A DNA stretch of 64,000 nucleotides from assembly GCA_964035575.1 (NCBI GenBank), contig OZ037913.1:1-64000 (forward strand), given 5' to 3'. Positions 32,545-42,482 of this stretch are shown piece by piece. A program made the position numbers and the translations under genes. The DNA is from Rhynchopus sp. YZ270_cl-10. Its lineage: Eukaryota; Euglenozoa; Diplonemea; Diplonemida; Diplonemidae. The first letter of the stretch is position 1. Every line of letters starts with the position of its first letter. The notes under the pieces were generated by a model. It saw only the letters and a list, made by a program, of their open reading frames with translations. It was not told the DNA's origin and ran no database searches.

Positions 32545-33858
32545 CTACCACTTTAAACATACCACAAGCGTTCGGCTGCTGGACATCGCCTGCGCAGATG
32601 AAAGATGCTGGTACTCTTGCTGGGTGATGAGACATTCGGTGGAGACCAGCTTCGTCCGTCTGTTCTGGGGTCTGGGTGGGGTGCTCAGCTTCTCTTGTTT
32701 CTCCTTCTCCCGCTCCTGGGGTGCCTTCTCCTCGTCCGCTGTAGGGAAGAGGTTTGCCGCTGAGTCCACATCTGACGTTGGTGTCACTACCATCTCAAGC
32801 GACCCGTCCAGACCCACCAACCCTGGAGGTGTTACGGCCGACGGCCACACGATGGAACCGGGTGTGAGGGGGAAGATCTCCCGCACACACTTGACGTACG
32901 AGTCTGCCTCCGCAAAGGCCTCGTCCGTGTTGCGACGGAGTCGATGGCGGAGGAACGTGTTCGAGTCTGGTGTGGAGCCCTCGAGGAAGGTGATCTCTAC
33001 AAGGAACTCATCCAGATAGCCCTTCAGGTCCTCCCGCATCTTCTTCTCGTTCATCTTGGCAACAAGCTTCGTGTCCACAAGGTACTGCTGCTTGCACAGC
33101 ATCGGGGAGTGCACACCAAGGAAGTGGCACACCCCGGAGACAGCGTGCTGCGTCTTCTCCTCCATCCCGCCCCGCCCGTTGTCGATCACTGTGAACTGTG
33201 GGTGGTCACGCCACACATCCTGCAGTCGGTCGTCCAGCTTTGTTGCATCCAGCTGCGTTGTCTGCGAGCCTGGCTCGTAGAAGCTTTCAGCGCCCTTTGC
33301 GGTTGTGGTGAGGTGGAACACTGCGTCGTAGCGGTCGAAGAGGTCCTTCTCCTGCAGCTTCAGCTCGTCCAGCACACACTGCCACGACTCAGGGGTGCAG
33401 TACGCGGCGCTGTCCATGCAGCCTCTGTCAAACAAGACGACACACGTCCGTTCCGACGCCTCTGCTACGCGGATGAGGGCAGACTCTGTGGTCATCTGCA
33501 CCTGCAGCTTGTTCACCGTCCACGTGTTCTGGAGCTCTGTGTTCGTGCCACACACCTTTATGCTTACACCTGCCGTCTGCATGATGGACGCGGCTTCTGG
33601 GCATACAAACACCTGGATGCCCATTGACCGCAGCCGCTCTGCCACCTGCGACAGTGCTGTTGTCTGCCCCCCACACGGCCCGCCCGTGAACGCCACCCGC
33701 TTTACCCTGCACCGCGAGATTGGCGGCGGAAACGGGATCATGTTGATGCGTGTGGGTGGCGCATCCTGCTCACCCTCATCGGGCACGGGGGAGACAGGCG
33801 AGGGGATGGGTGCTGCTTCTCGCGTAGGTGATATCAACGCCTCCTCAGACCCGCCCAT
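32545..33858 (-). CDS. Ttd14-like P-loop NTPase
   Basis: 437 residues. A disordered, Pro-rich N terminus (1-50) precedes an NTPase domain like that of TRPL-translocation-defect protein 14. The P-loop is VAFTGGPCGGQTTALSQV (55-72). VFVCPEAASIM is the usual VPE-A strand, and VVLFDRGCMDSAAY is the family's DRG motif with following Asp. A partial second, CYTH-like part follows (VEITFLEGSTPDSNTFLRHR). The C terminus is an acidic and Lys-rich tail. In the Drosophila protein the role is GTP and phosphoinositide binding in rhabdomere traffic. The role in protists is unknown. Odd point: the P-loop lysine that contacts phosphates is glutamine (Gln65). The last residues (MSSSRTLVVCLKW) look like read-on beyond the conserved part. 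Confidence 0.8.
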   Translation of the reverse strand: MGGSEEALISPTREAAPIPSPVSPVPDEGEQDAPPTRINMIPFPPPISRCRVKRVAFTGGPCGGQTTALSQVAERLRSMGIQVFVCPEAASIMQTAGVSIKVCGTNTELQNTWTVNKLQVQMTTESALIRVAEASERTCVVLFDRGCMDSAAYCTPESWQCVLDELKLQEKDLFDRYDAVFHLTTTAKGAESFYEPGSQTTQLDATKLDDRLQDVWRDHPQFTVIDNGRGGMEEKTQHAVSGVCHFLGVHSPMLCKQQYLVDTKLVAKMNEKKMREDLKGYLDEFLVEITFLEGSTPDSNTFLRHRLRRNTDEAFAEADSYVKCVREIFPLTPGSIVWPSAVTPPGLVGLDGSLEMVVTPTSDVDSAANLFPTADEEKAPQEREKEKQEKLSTPPRPQNRRTKLVSTECLITQQEYQHLSSAQAMSSSRTLVVCLKW

Positions 33859-34495
33859 GATGTTTGAAGGTAGTGAAGGGGCTTTTTAAACGTCCTTTGT
33901 GTTCCCCTGGATGTTGATTGTATTGCAGAGCGGTGAGTCATTTCAGAGGAAAGGAGAATGGGGGATATGGATCGTTTACTGTTAGGTTAGACTCGTCATC
34001 CACACCGCAGGGGGAGGGAGAAAAAAGAAGAGCTCAAACAAAGGTGTCTGAAACGCTTGGGAAGCGCCACTTCATCTTGCAGTTCGGGCTGAATTGTGAA
34101 GAATGAATCTCTACAAAACGCTTTGGGAAGAGAGGCTTTTGCCCGCTTTTTTGCTGCATTTTTGTTTGTTTTTTGTTTTGCTTGGGGGCTTCTCCTCGCT
34201 TCCAAGCGCTTGCTGTGGTAGCTCCATGAAGGAAAGCAGATATCCCGAACGCGATTAACGTGACACCTGGAGCGGCAGCCTTGCATGCAGAAGTGCATCC
34301 GGTTGGCCGATCAGCCAAACACCCGTCAAGTATGGATGAACTGTCGCTCCAGACAGGTTAACGCCTTTTGGACCCTCCAAAAAAAGCTGTTTCCCACCCA
34401 CCTCCACTCCATCTCCACACACTTCATCCCAAGGGAACCCAGACCACCGAATACATATCAGTGCGACACCACCACCACCACCACCCTACACTACA

Positions 34496-34972
34496 CTACA
34501 AGTCTAAGTCCAAGTCCAGGCTGTCCCCACCACCCCCACCACCCCCTGCACCTGCATCTGGCTTCGCACCAGCCCGCTTCTGTGGAGGGGGCAGGTTCTG
34601 CACCCGTTCCAGCTCCTTCTGTGCTGCGTCGATGAGCCAGTCCCACTTTGGGCGGCGGTGGCCAAACTCGATCTTCTCATCCCAGAGCTCCTGCACGCTG
34701 GCACGGAGCCACTCAAGGGGCTGCCCGCTCGCGTCCGGCTCAGCAATGCCTTTGAGCCTGTCGGCAACAAGCACCTTCTCCTGCGCCTCAAGCGACTCCA
34801 CAATGCCGATCACAAGCCTGTCCCCCACAGCAATGAACGGCGCCGCCAGCGCCTTCATCTCCCGCATGCACTCCTCCACCTTGTCCAGCTGTGCACGCTC
34901 CTCTGCAAGCCACTCCTTCCGCAGGCCCATCTGGTGCACGTGCCTCTTCACGAGACGCTCGTGTTCGCTCAT
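34496..34972 (-). CDS. Small coiled-coil protein, copy A, 158 aa
   Basis: I chose ATG at 34972 (MSEHERLVKRHVHQMGL). The frame upstream is not shared with the duplicate, and a strong pyrimidine tract ending GCAG lies 14 bp before it. Residues 1-60 are predicted helical and charged (LRKEWLAEERAQLDKVEECM). A central conserved-looking part (LEWLRASVQELWDEKIEF, then RPKWDWLIDAAQKELERV) follows. The tail is Gly-rich and ends in an acidic DSLDLDLDL. There is no signal peptide or membrane segment, so it is presumably cytosolic. I do not recognise the family. The protein is identical to the copy at 40850-41326. Confidence 0.8.
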   Translation of the reverse strand: MSEHERLVKRHVHQMGLRKEWLAEERAQLDKVEECMREMKALAAPFIAVGDRLVIGIVESLEAQEKVLVADRLKGIAEPDASGQPLEWLRASVQELWDEKIEFGHRRPKWDWLIDAAQKELERVQNLPPPQKRAGAKPDAGAGGGGGGGDSLDLDLDL

Positions 34973-34984
34973 CTTAGTCTTTCG

Positions 34985-35030
34985 CTGCAAGGTCGAAGTG
35001 GGGAGAGAAGGGAAGGAAGAAAGGGGGGGG
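34985..35030 (-). promoter_or_regulatory. Pyrimidine tract and GCAG acceptor, copy A
   Basis: On the coding strand over 40 bases of nearly pure C and T end in GACCTTGCAG, 12 bp before ATG. This is the clearest acceptor-like site in the window. It is preserved in the duplicate copy. Confidence 0.5.
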
Positions 35031-35037
35031 CTTGTTG

Positions 35038-36085
35038 ACCCACATATGAGGGAATGTGACACCGCAAAAATTACCACCAGACCCTGTCTTCGTGCACCTT
35101 CGGTACAACGCGTTGGACTCAGAGGAATGCCTGCTGTCTAAACATGACAACCAACTCCCAGCAACAAGGAGCACCTTTTGGCGGGCGTTGGTGAGGGTGT
35201 TTGTGCAAAGTTTTCCAAAATTTTGATGCGGGTACAGAAGTGTTGTCTTGTTCTTTCATCTCTGGGTATTTACGCGATCACGACACAACGCGGGAAGTGT
35301 TCTCCATCTCGAAGGCATCATTAATTATGGTAGTTGGTTTTATGATTTATGATTGTGTGAGAGAGCGAAGGGTCGAAACGGGTAAAAATGGGGTGTGGAG
35401 TGTGCGGGGGGGGTTCACTTTTTTTTTTTTGCTGATGTTGATAAAAATTTTTCCTGTAACGACGCACGACGACCTAGTTGTGCCCCAAATATTGCTAGAC
35501 CCCTGTTAACAAGAGCAGTAACAAGGGTAGTAACAAAGGGTAGTACAAGGTGGTAACAATTTTGTTGGATCATAGACTAGTATCACTAAATAGCAGTCAT
35601 GATTTTTCTTCACAGGATCCTTAAAATAGAGTACATGGAAAGTGGTAAAAAAATGACAACTATAGGGTCTAGTTAAAATTAACTGCACCCCTAGTTATGT
35701 AACGAAGTTCAGAGGATTCCAATAAAAAAAGGGGGGGGACAGTCCCTGCAGATTAATGAGTCAATTCATAAAGCCGTCCCCCAGCAGAGCATAAAAACAC
35801 ACACAAAAAATGCAAGATTTACATGAAATCTCTTGCAGCACGCGAACGGAGAGGGAGAAAAAAAAAAGGAAAAATGGTGTGGCGCCTTAACCGATTCCCC
35901 GTGTTTCTACCGTGTTTCTACCAGTTGTCGCTCCGTAAAGGGGGGTTCCAGATGTTGGAAAAATTCTGTTTTTTTCGCTGGTGAGCTTTTAAACGCCGGC
36001 ATTTGCATTTCCGGAATCCGTCCGGCCAGTGGTGGGGTCAATTTGCCGAAATGGACAAGTTCTCGTTTTTGGTCAATTTCCGCAT
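35038..36085. other. Gene-free kilobase before the 36-kb array
   Basis: No recognisable gene. At 35506-35560 GTAGTAACAAGGG-like short repeats occur. The 33-bp segment around CCGTGTTTCTACCGTGTTTC (35889-35922) recurs at 37452-37484. The last 65 bp are the shared left flank of the 9-bp arrays. Confidence 0.6.
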
Positions 36086-36508
36086 ACACAGTATACACAG
36101 TATACACAGTATACACAGTATACACAGTATACACAGTATACACAGTATACACAGTATACACAGTATACACAGTATACACAGTATACACAGTATACACAGT
36201 ATACACAGTATACACAGTATACACAGTATACACAGTATACACAGTATACACAGTATACACAGTATACACAGTATACACAGTATACACAGTATACACAGTA
36301 TACACAGTATACACAGTATACACAGTATACACAGTATACACAGTATACACAGTATACACAGTATACACAGTATACACAGTATACACAGTATACACAGTAT
36401 ACACAGTATACACAGTATACACAGTATACACAGTATACACAGTATACACAGTATACACAGTATACACAGTATACACAGTATACACAGTATACACAGTATA
36501 CACAGTAT
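36086..36508 (+). repeat. (ACACAGTAT)47 array
   Basis: 423 bp of perfect 9-bp repeat. Its left flank (CAAGTTCTCGTTTTTGGTCA, then TTTCCGC) matches that of the 25.3-kb array. Frames through it (HSI, QYT, VYT repeats) are artefacts. Confidence 0.98.
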
Positions 36509-37689
36509 ACACAGGGGATTGGGAGTACAGTACAGTTGCGTGGTCGAAAACCACTTTTTTTGTCAGTTCCGTGACATCCCAGCCAGTTCCGGCTCCGGTC
36601 TGTCAAATATGTGCCTCTGTATGCCTACAACATAGAGAACAGGCCTAATGCTATCCGCTGGTTCGCTGGTTCACTTTTATTTATTATTTTTTTTTTTTAT
36701 CCGCTGGTTCGCTGGTTCACCCTTAAAATAGGGGTTTTTGGGACGGGGGGTTCTCTGCCTGTGGTATGCCGTGGGTACCTTGGTCCTGGAGATGTGAGCG
36801 CCTGCGCCCGCATCTTCAGGAGGTGACGATGGAGACTTGTTTCAGGGACTCAATGATGCGGCCTCCTTGCCGGCGAAAATAAAAAAAGTAGCGTACCGTG
36901 CGCCTGCGGCGCAGCTCAAAAACTGGCAGCCCACAGCCCTCCACCATAGTTTGGCTGTAAAAATGTTCGGTTTTAGGTCACAATTTTTGAAATGTTGCGT
37001 ACCGTGGCTTCGCCAGAAAGTTTTGATGTCAACCGCCGTTTCTTGTTGTACTGAGGGAAGGTTGCGTTCATAAGAAAGAACCTAGTGCGACGGCTTGACG
37101 TGGAAAAGCGGGAGAAAAGTGCTTTGGTTTGGTTCTTGATGCACGTTACCATCCCACGTCATCACGTATTTACGCGAAATGAACGGACCTTTTCGCGCGG
37201 AGCTCAAAAAAAAAAAAAAAATTGGCCCTTTTTGGACATATCTTCACGGTTTTGGGGGGAAAAATCTTTCATGAAAATAAGCGAAAACCCTGGACCCCTT
37301 CCCGGAGGGAAATTTTTTTTTCGTTTTTTTTTTTTTTTTTTTTTTCGCTGGTTCACTTTTTTCCCCCCTCCCCCAAAGTTAGCATTAGGCCTGATAGAGA
37401 AGCCCCCTGGTAAAAAAACAAAAAAAAATTTTCCAAAAAAGGGAACCCCCAACCGATTCCCCGTGTTTCTACCGTGTTTCTACCGGTTTACCCCCCCAGT
37501 AACCGCTGCCACACCAAAAAAAGAGGAAAAAAAAGAGGGGGATACAACCTATGCATTCAATAATGTGATGCATAGGAGGAGGGATTAACAAAAATGTTCC
37601 CTATATAAAAAAACAAAACTACAAAAACAAAACACAAAAACAGCCTGGTACAGATCTCACAGTACAAAAAAAATTTAAAAAAAAACTTA
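36509..37689. other. Gene-free stretch with short hairpins
   Basis: GCGTACCGTGCGCC, then TGCGGCGC at 36892 forms a 5-bp GC stem. GCGTACCGTG followed by GGCTTCGCC lies at 36995. CGCTGGTTCGCTGGTTCAC occurs twice at 36660-36720, and a partial copy lies at 37345. Long A and T runs are present. I see no gene. Confidence 0.6.
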
Positions 37690-38084
37690 ATTGCTGTCGA
37701 AAAAATAACGGGGTGTGGATATGGGGTACCCACGCTCCAGGAACTCCGCCTGTAGAACGTTCTTCATATGCTGCCGGAACCACTGGGACGCCTGCACCTG
37801 TAACGTTCAAGAAGGGGGCTGTCGTCTTCAGACTCCTCTTCGTCCAAACCCTGCTGTTTGCTCAGCGTTGTTGGACGTAGGCTCGACAGGCTCGACAACC
37901 ATTTGCTCGATGGCTGTCCACAGGCTCCCACTCATCGTAGTCGCCGGAGCAGTGCGGAAGGAACACAGAATCCACAGACGAAAAACTCACATCAGCACCA
38001 AGCAAAGCGCCAGGATGCGACGGTGGTTTCGAAAACCTGGCGCGGGGTTTCCCCCAGCACACCTCGTTATTTTTTCTTAGCAAT
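37690..38084. mobile_element. Inverted-repeat element, family shared with 48.8 kb
   Basis: The ends ATTGCTGTCGAAAAAATAAC (37690) and the inverse of GTTATTTTTTCTTAGCAAT (to 38084) form imperfect terminal inverted repeats of about 28 bp. The dinucleotides outside are TA and TG. The 395-bp interior aligns with 48784-49247 and 49854-50246. In both, a minus-strand frame reads VFLPHCS, then WEPVD, then RANG-RA, so the family may carry a remnant of a protein. Size and ends fit a small non-autonomous DNA transposon. Confidence 0.7.
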
Positions 38085-39232
38085 TGATCGTTTTTGTTGT
38101 TTTGTTGTTTTCCACAAACCTTCCTTGAACCCCTGTAGGATCCGTTGCTACACTACATCGATAATTCACCTACAGGGTGAGGAAGGCTGCGGAAAGATTG
38201 AAGCTATTGATGAAAAAAAGTGAAGCTATTGATGCAGGCACCTCCGACTGACCCACGTACGATGCCAGCCATCCGGATGAAAGCACAAGTACCCTGCGGC
38301 CAACAACAGAAGGTGTAAAAAGGAAACCTAATGGCTTGCCCGTACCGTAAGAGAACGAGGGCGGTTCACAACCGCTCGACAGCCGGCGGCCCACCTTCCG
38401 CTGAAGTGTTCTGAGCTTACAAATACTCCCGGGGAAAGACCCTGGGGAAAATAAAAACAACAAACAAAGTGAAGCTTATAGTGCAAACGCCTCTGGGACG
38501 CAGGCACTTACGCTCCGCGGGTTATCGAACCAGTGTATTTTTTGGGCCGGTTGGGGGGTCAGTTTTTCCAGCTGGGTTTTGAGGTGTTTCCTCGGCGTGG
38601 TGTAAAAAGCTACATTTTTACACCGTACCCAAAGCTTTCGCCTGCGGCGCCATTTATATTGTTCACTATGTTCCCAATGTCTTCCTTGGTCGTGCTGAAA
38701 TAGAAACTTAACACTCATCACACGATAAAACCTATGGGAGAGGTTGTGGTGAAACGCACACACCTCGACCGGTTTGGTGAGGAGTGGCTCTGCCGCGCGG
38801 TTCGTCTCTAGAACCGTCAGTGTGTTATGAATGCTTCGTTTCTATTTCCTCCTTCATTTCATGAAGTGACAAAAAAAATTTTGGGCAAAAAAACAAACTG
38901 ACCCCCCCCCCCCCCCCAAACTTAAAATCTGGATTCCTGGATAAGACACTGTATCGAACCAAAAAAAAAAAAACAAAACAAAACAAAATAAAACAAAAAA
39001 AAAAGAGCGATGGTGGTGATTGCCCATAGAGGCATCTCCAACAACCTTTTACGCCCAGAGTCAGCCATCACAAGACAGTACTAGTTCATGGTTTGTCTCT
39101 AATGACCAATCCGAGGGTAAGTGCTTGGTGTCATATTGCTGTCTGTTGCGGGCAATGAGGTGGGTGATAAATTGAAACACAATACTTTCACTGACCCCTT
39201 CCCATCCAGTTTTAGATACAGCAACCCAAACT
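38085..39232. other. Gene-free stretch with hairpin motifs
   Basis: GAAGCTATTGATG occurs twice at 38200-38240. A GTGCAAACGCCTC, then GGACGCAGGCAC motif lies at 38481-38507. A 152-bp inverted-repeat element lies at 38697-38848. C-runs and A-runs lie at 38900-39000. No gene seen. Confidence 0.6.
38697..38868. mobile_element. Short inverted-repeat element, copy 1
   Basis: The element starts GAAATAGAAAC and 152 bp later has the exact inverse GTTTCTATTTC. Similarity to 41909-42081 continues about 20 bp further right (CTCCTTCATTTCATGA). The left flanks are unrelated, so the left border is sharp. A conserved internal hairpin CGGTTCGTC, CTAGAACCG is present. Confidence 0.7.
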
Positions 39233-40195
39233 TCACTTGGTCAACTCACCACTTTTGAGTATGCCCCATCCCTGTGATGCCATCCACACAACAAGCAGGT
39301 TGGTTGTGAGGTTCGCTGCGTACGCCGCAAAGTTGTGCTTGTACTGCCCACAGAGACGTAAGACCAAGACAAACGAGATGAGGGCCGCATAGCGGTACTT
39401 CGAGTCTATGATATCATATACACGTTGCATCTGCTTTCCGTTCACGTAAACCAAAACTCTCACAAGGATAAGGTACGCAGCAAGAACACACAGATCCTGC
39501 ACGATGTCGGGTGTCGCAGGTGTATCGAAAAGACCCATCCACATCCCCGTGTCCATGGACGCCGTGAAGATCGATACGTACAGATCCGACAGCTTCGTGC
39601 GGTGGCTGGTGGCTCTGTTCCACAGAGCATCAACCAGGACAAACAACAAAGGGATGAAGTAGTTGACCTTGTGGTGGTAGATGCACATCGCCTCCACTGC
39701 CCAGATCAGAAGGGTCTTCGCGTTCCTGTCGACCGACAGGTCGAAGTAGCCTAAGTCTCCTTCTCCCTTGATGTACTTGCTGAGCCCAACCGGGTAGACT
39801 TCTCCCTCTCTCTGCAGTCTGATGTACACAAAGATCATGGACACAACATACATCAGTGCGTAGTACGGCATCTGCTCGGGGCTTGCGTAGAAGTAGATAA
39901 GACACGGTATGACAATTGCCATGTTGACCTTCCAGTGCCAGGTACGTACACCCGAACGGGAGACGGTGAACACAGTAACAGCGGCGTCAACAACGATGTA
40001 GTAGATCAGCTGCATCATAACATCATGTGTCTTGCTGGGAAGCTGCTGCAGCAACTGGAAGTCTGCCCTCGTGTGGAAAAATACCAGAAACGCAATGGCC
40101 GTATGCAGGATAAATGCAATCAGCACCATGTGGTATGGGTACTTCGACACCAGCTGCAGAGTCGAAAGCAGCGGTTTTGTATCATATTCCAACAT
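39233..40195 (-). CDS. Multi-pass membrane protein, 320 aa, unknown family
   Basis: The start at 40195 (MLEYDTKPLLSTLQLV) lies 11 bp after CTCAACACACCAG on the coding strand. About eight hydrophobic spans are visible, near residues 20-42, 61-81, 89-105, 109-128, 160-190 (possibly two), 235-256, 268-285 and 293-310. There is no signal peptide. Loops contain charged turns (HTRADFQLL, SKYIKGEGDLGYFDLSVDRN), and the C terminus is short (LKSGELTK). The pattern fits an integral protein of the ER or another inner membrane. I cannot assign a family or a transported substrate. Confidence 0.85.
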   Translation of the reverse strand: MLEYDTKPLLSTLQLVSKYPYHMVLIAFILHTAIAFLVFFHTRADFQLLQQLPSKTHDVMMQLIYYIVVDAAVTVFTVSRSGVRTWHWKVNMAIVIPCLIYFYASPEQMPYYALMYVVSMIFVYIRLQREGEVYPVGLSKYIKGEGDLGYFDLSVDRNAKTLLIWAVEAMCIYHHKVNYFIPLLFVLVDALWNRATSHRTKLSDLYVSIFTASMDTGMWMGLFDTPATPDIVQDLCVLAAYLILVRVLVYVNGKQMQRVYDIIDSKYRYAALISFVLVLRLCGQYKHNFAAYAANLTTNLLVVWMASQGWGILKSGELTK

Positions 40196-40568
40196 TATAG
40201 ATGGCTGGTGTGTTGAGAAGATGTGGCGAGTATTTATCTGTGTGGTGTTTTGCTTGATGGGTGCAGGGAAACTTCAGGAAGAAGGGGGTGGGTTTGAAGG
40301 ATGGAAAACAGAGGGGAGACGAAAGGGTCGGTTGGGACAGTCAACCATAATTTCTGCTACTTGTGAGACCGAGAAGAAACTGCATTGCAAGAATATTCTC
40401 CTAACAAATCCACCAAGTGTTGCGCATACTGGCACGTGTTCTTCCTTTCTTCCGGCTGTCGTTCACCGGTAGTGTGTTTTACAAAAGCTTTGCCAATCGT
40501 CTCTGAGCGGCTACTAATGCCTTGGAGAGGTAGAGTGGAGGACACGGCGTATTAGACGTGACCCATGC
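40196..40568. other. Short intergenic spacer
   Basis: About 370 bp between the membrane-protein gene and the duplicated segment. I see no gene or repeat. Confidence 0.5.
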
Positions 40569-41391
40569 CAGAGGAAAGGAGAATGGGGGATATGGATCGT
40601 TTACTGTTAGGTTAGACTCGTCATCCACCGCAGGGGGAGGGAGAAAAAAGAAGAGCTTAAAACAAAGGTGTCTGAAACGCTTGGGAAGCCGCCATAGTAT
40701 GGATGAACTGTCGCTCCAGACAGGTTAACGCCTTTTGGACCCTCCAAAAAAAAAGGCTGTTCCCACCCACCGCCACTCCATCCCAAGGGAACCCAGACCA
40801 CCGAATACATATCAGTGCGACACCACCACCACCACCACCCTACACTACACTACAAGTCTAAGTCCAAGTCCAAGCTGTCCCCACCACCCCCACCACCCCC
40901 TGCACCTGCATCTGGCTTCGCACCAGCCCGCTTCTGTGGAGGGGGCAGGTTCTGCACCCGTTCCAGCTCCTTCTGTGCTGCGTCGATGAGCCAGTCCCAC
41001 TTTGGGCGGCGGTGGCCAAACTCGATCTTCTCATCCCAGAGCTCCTGCACGCTGGCACGGAGCCACTCAAGGGGCTGCCCGCTCGCGTCCGGCTCAGCAA
41101 TGCCTTTGAGCCTGTCGGCAACAAGCACCTTCTCCTGCGCCTCAAGCGACTCCACAATGCCGATCACAAGCCTGTCCCCCACAGCAATGAACGGCGCCGC
41201 CAGCGCCTTCATCTCCCGCATGCACTCCTCCACCTTGTCCAGCTGTGCACGCTCCTCTGCAAGCCACTCCTTCCGCAGGCCCATCTGGTGCACGTGCCTC
41301 TTCACGAGACGCTCGTGTTCGCTCATCTTAGTCTTTCGCTGCAAGGTCGAAGTGGGGAGAGAAGGGAAGGAAGAAAGGGGGGGGCTTGTTG
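40569..41391. repeat. Segmental duplication, copy B
   Basis: Counterpart of 33944-35037, lacking about 260 bp that copy A has after CTTGGGAAGC. Beyond GGGGCTTGTTG (41391) the two copies differ completely. Confidence 0.9.
40850..41326 (-). CDS. Small coiled-coil protein, copy B, 158 aa
   Basis: The protein sequence is identical to that of the gene at 34496-34972, with one silent difference seen near the 3' end. The start ATG at 41326 has the same pyrimidine tract and GCAG just upstream (41339-41384). Both copies therefore keep a complete frame and acceptor. The duplication must be recent or kept alike by gene conversion. Both lie on the minus strand within the co-directional gene set. Confidence 0.8.
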   Translation of the reverse strand: MSEHERLVKRHVHQMGLRKEWLAEERAQLDKVEECMREMKALAAPFIAVGDRLVIGIVESLEAQEKVLVADRLKGIAEPDASGQPLEWLRASVQELWDEKIEFGHRRPKWDWLIDAAQKELERVQNLPPPQKRAGAKPDAGAGGGGGGGDSLDLDLDL

Positions 41392-42482
41392 CATAAAAAG
41401 GAGATCAGAGCGGGTAAAGCATTGTGCGGGGGCAGGCATGGGGTGGGTGCAGATGGATGTGAAGAAAAAAAGGGCGCAACGGGAACGCTCCGCCATCAAT
41501 AGTTGCCGATCTGCAAGCAAGAACATGGTACACAGAAGATCTTTCACTCAGAGGTAGGGTTTTCCCCCATCTTGGGAAGTGTTTTATCTAAGATTGTAGC
41601 AAAAAACCACCCAAAAAAACTAAGATCTTACCTATCTTGAAAGCAGGTATTTTCACCCATATCTGTGATAAGATCTTCCGTACACCATGCAAAAAGAAGG
41701 GGGAAAGGGAGAAAAAAAAGAAGGAACGGATAAAGGAGGTTGAGAGTGAGTGTGTAAAAACTTAATGGGGTCGGCATACAGCACACCTTCAATTTTGTGC
41801 GTCTAAAGGGACCCGCCGCGTTGCGCACGCATATCTAGTTTGCGAAGAGTATGCACTAGAAAGGTGAAGGTGGATGGTGCAAACACTGACGCAGAGGTCA
41901 CAAAAAGAGAAATAGAAACTTAACACTCATCATCAAACGATAAAACCCATGGGAGAGGTTGTGAAACGCACACAACTCGACCGGTTTGGTGAGGAGTGGC
42001 TCTGCAGCGCGGTTCGTCCCTAGAACCGCAAAATGTGTTCAAAATGCTTTGTTTCTATTTCCTCCTTCATTTCATGAGGTGTCAAGAAGAGAAAAAAAAA
42101 AATGAATGAAATATGTATAAGATGAACCTAAGCCTCTTCTCTGTGCTTAGTCACCTTCGCCTTTCCTTATAGAAGGCTTGAGAGATAAGCATGCACACTC
42201 TGTCTCTGTGTGCACACTCATTTAAACCCTAAACCCTGAAACCCAAAGCAAGAAAGTGCTGCAGGCAGAACACCTCACCACCAGTAGGAATACGTTAGCA
42301 GCTCCCCAGGAATGGGGTGCACATCACTCATGAACGAAACAGAACGAAGAAAGTTAGAAAACCTTGAAACGTGTGTGCCTCATAGAAACCGCAAAGTGGC
42401 GCATTTGCTGTAGCTATGAACCAAAAGCACACAGCATTCAATTTTACAAAAATGCCCAAAACATAATTAAATCAACCAAATT
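41392..42482. other. Gene-free stretch with an inverted-repeat element
   Basis: It contains the second copy of the GAAATAGAAAC element (41909-42061) and a short AAACCCTAAACCCTGAAACC telomere-like run at 42224-42243. A CTTGAAACGTGTGTGCCTC hairpin-family motif lies at 42363-42381. No gene seen. Confidence 0.6.
41909..42081. mobile_element. Short inverted-repeat element, copy 2
   Basis: GAAATAGAAAC at 41909 is inverted as GTTTCTATTTC at 42051-42061. It is about 90 percent alike to 38697-38868 with small indels, and the internal hairpin CGGTTCGTC, CTAGAACCG is kept. Confidence 0.7.

Larger units (their letters stand above)
33944..35037. repeat. Segmental duplication, copy A
   Basis: The segment is nearly identical to 40569-41391. 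Copy A has about 260 extra bp (34069-34328) that copy B lacks, and small differences in A-runs. It carries the complete 158-aa gene with its upstream pyrimidine tract. Breakpoints are the CAGAGGAAAGGAGAATGG start and the GGGGCTTGTTG end. Confidence 0.9.

Noticed and set aside
38500-38540. tRNA T-arm-like sequence (GGTTCGATAACC on the minus strand)
   Set aside because: No matching acceptor or D arm around it.
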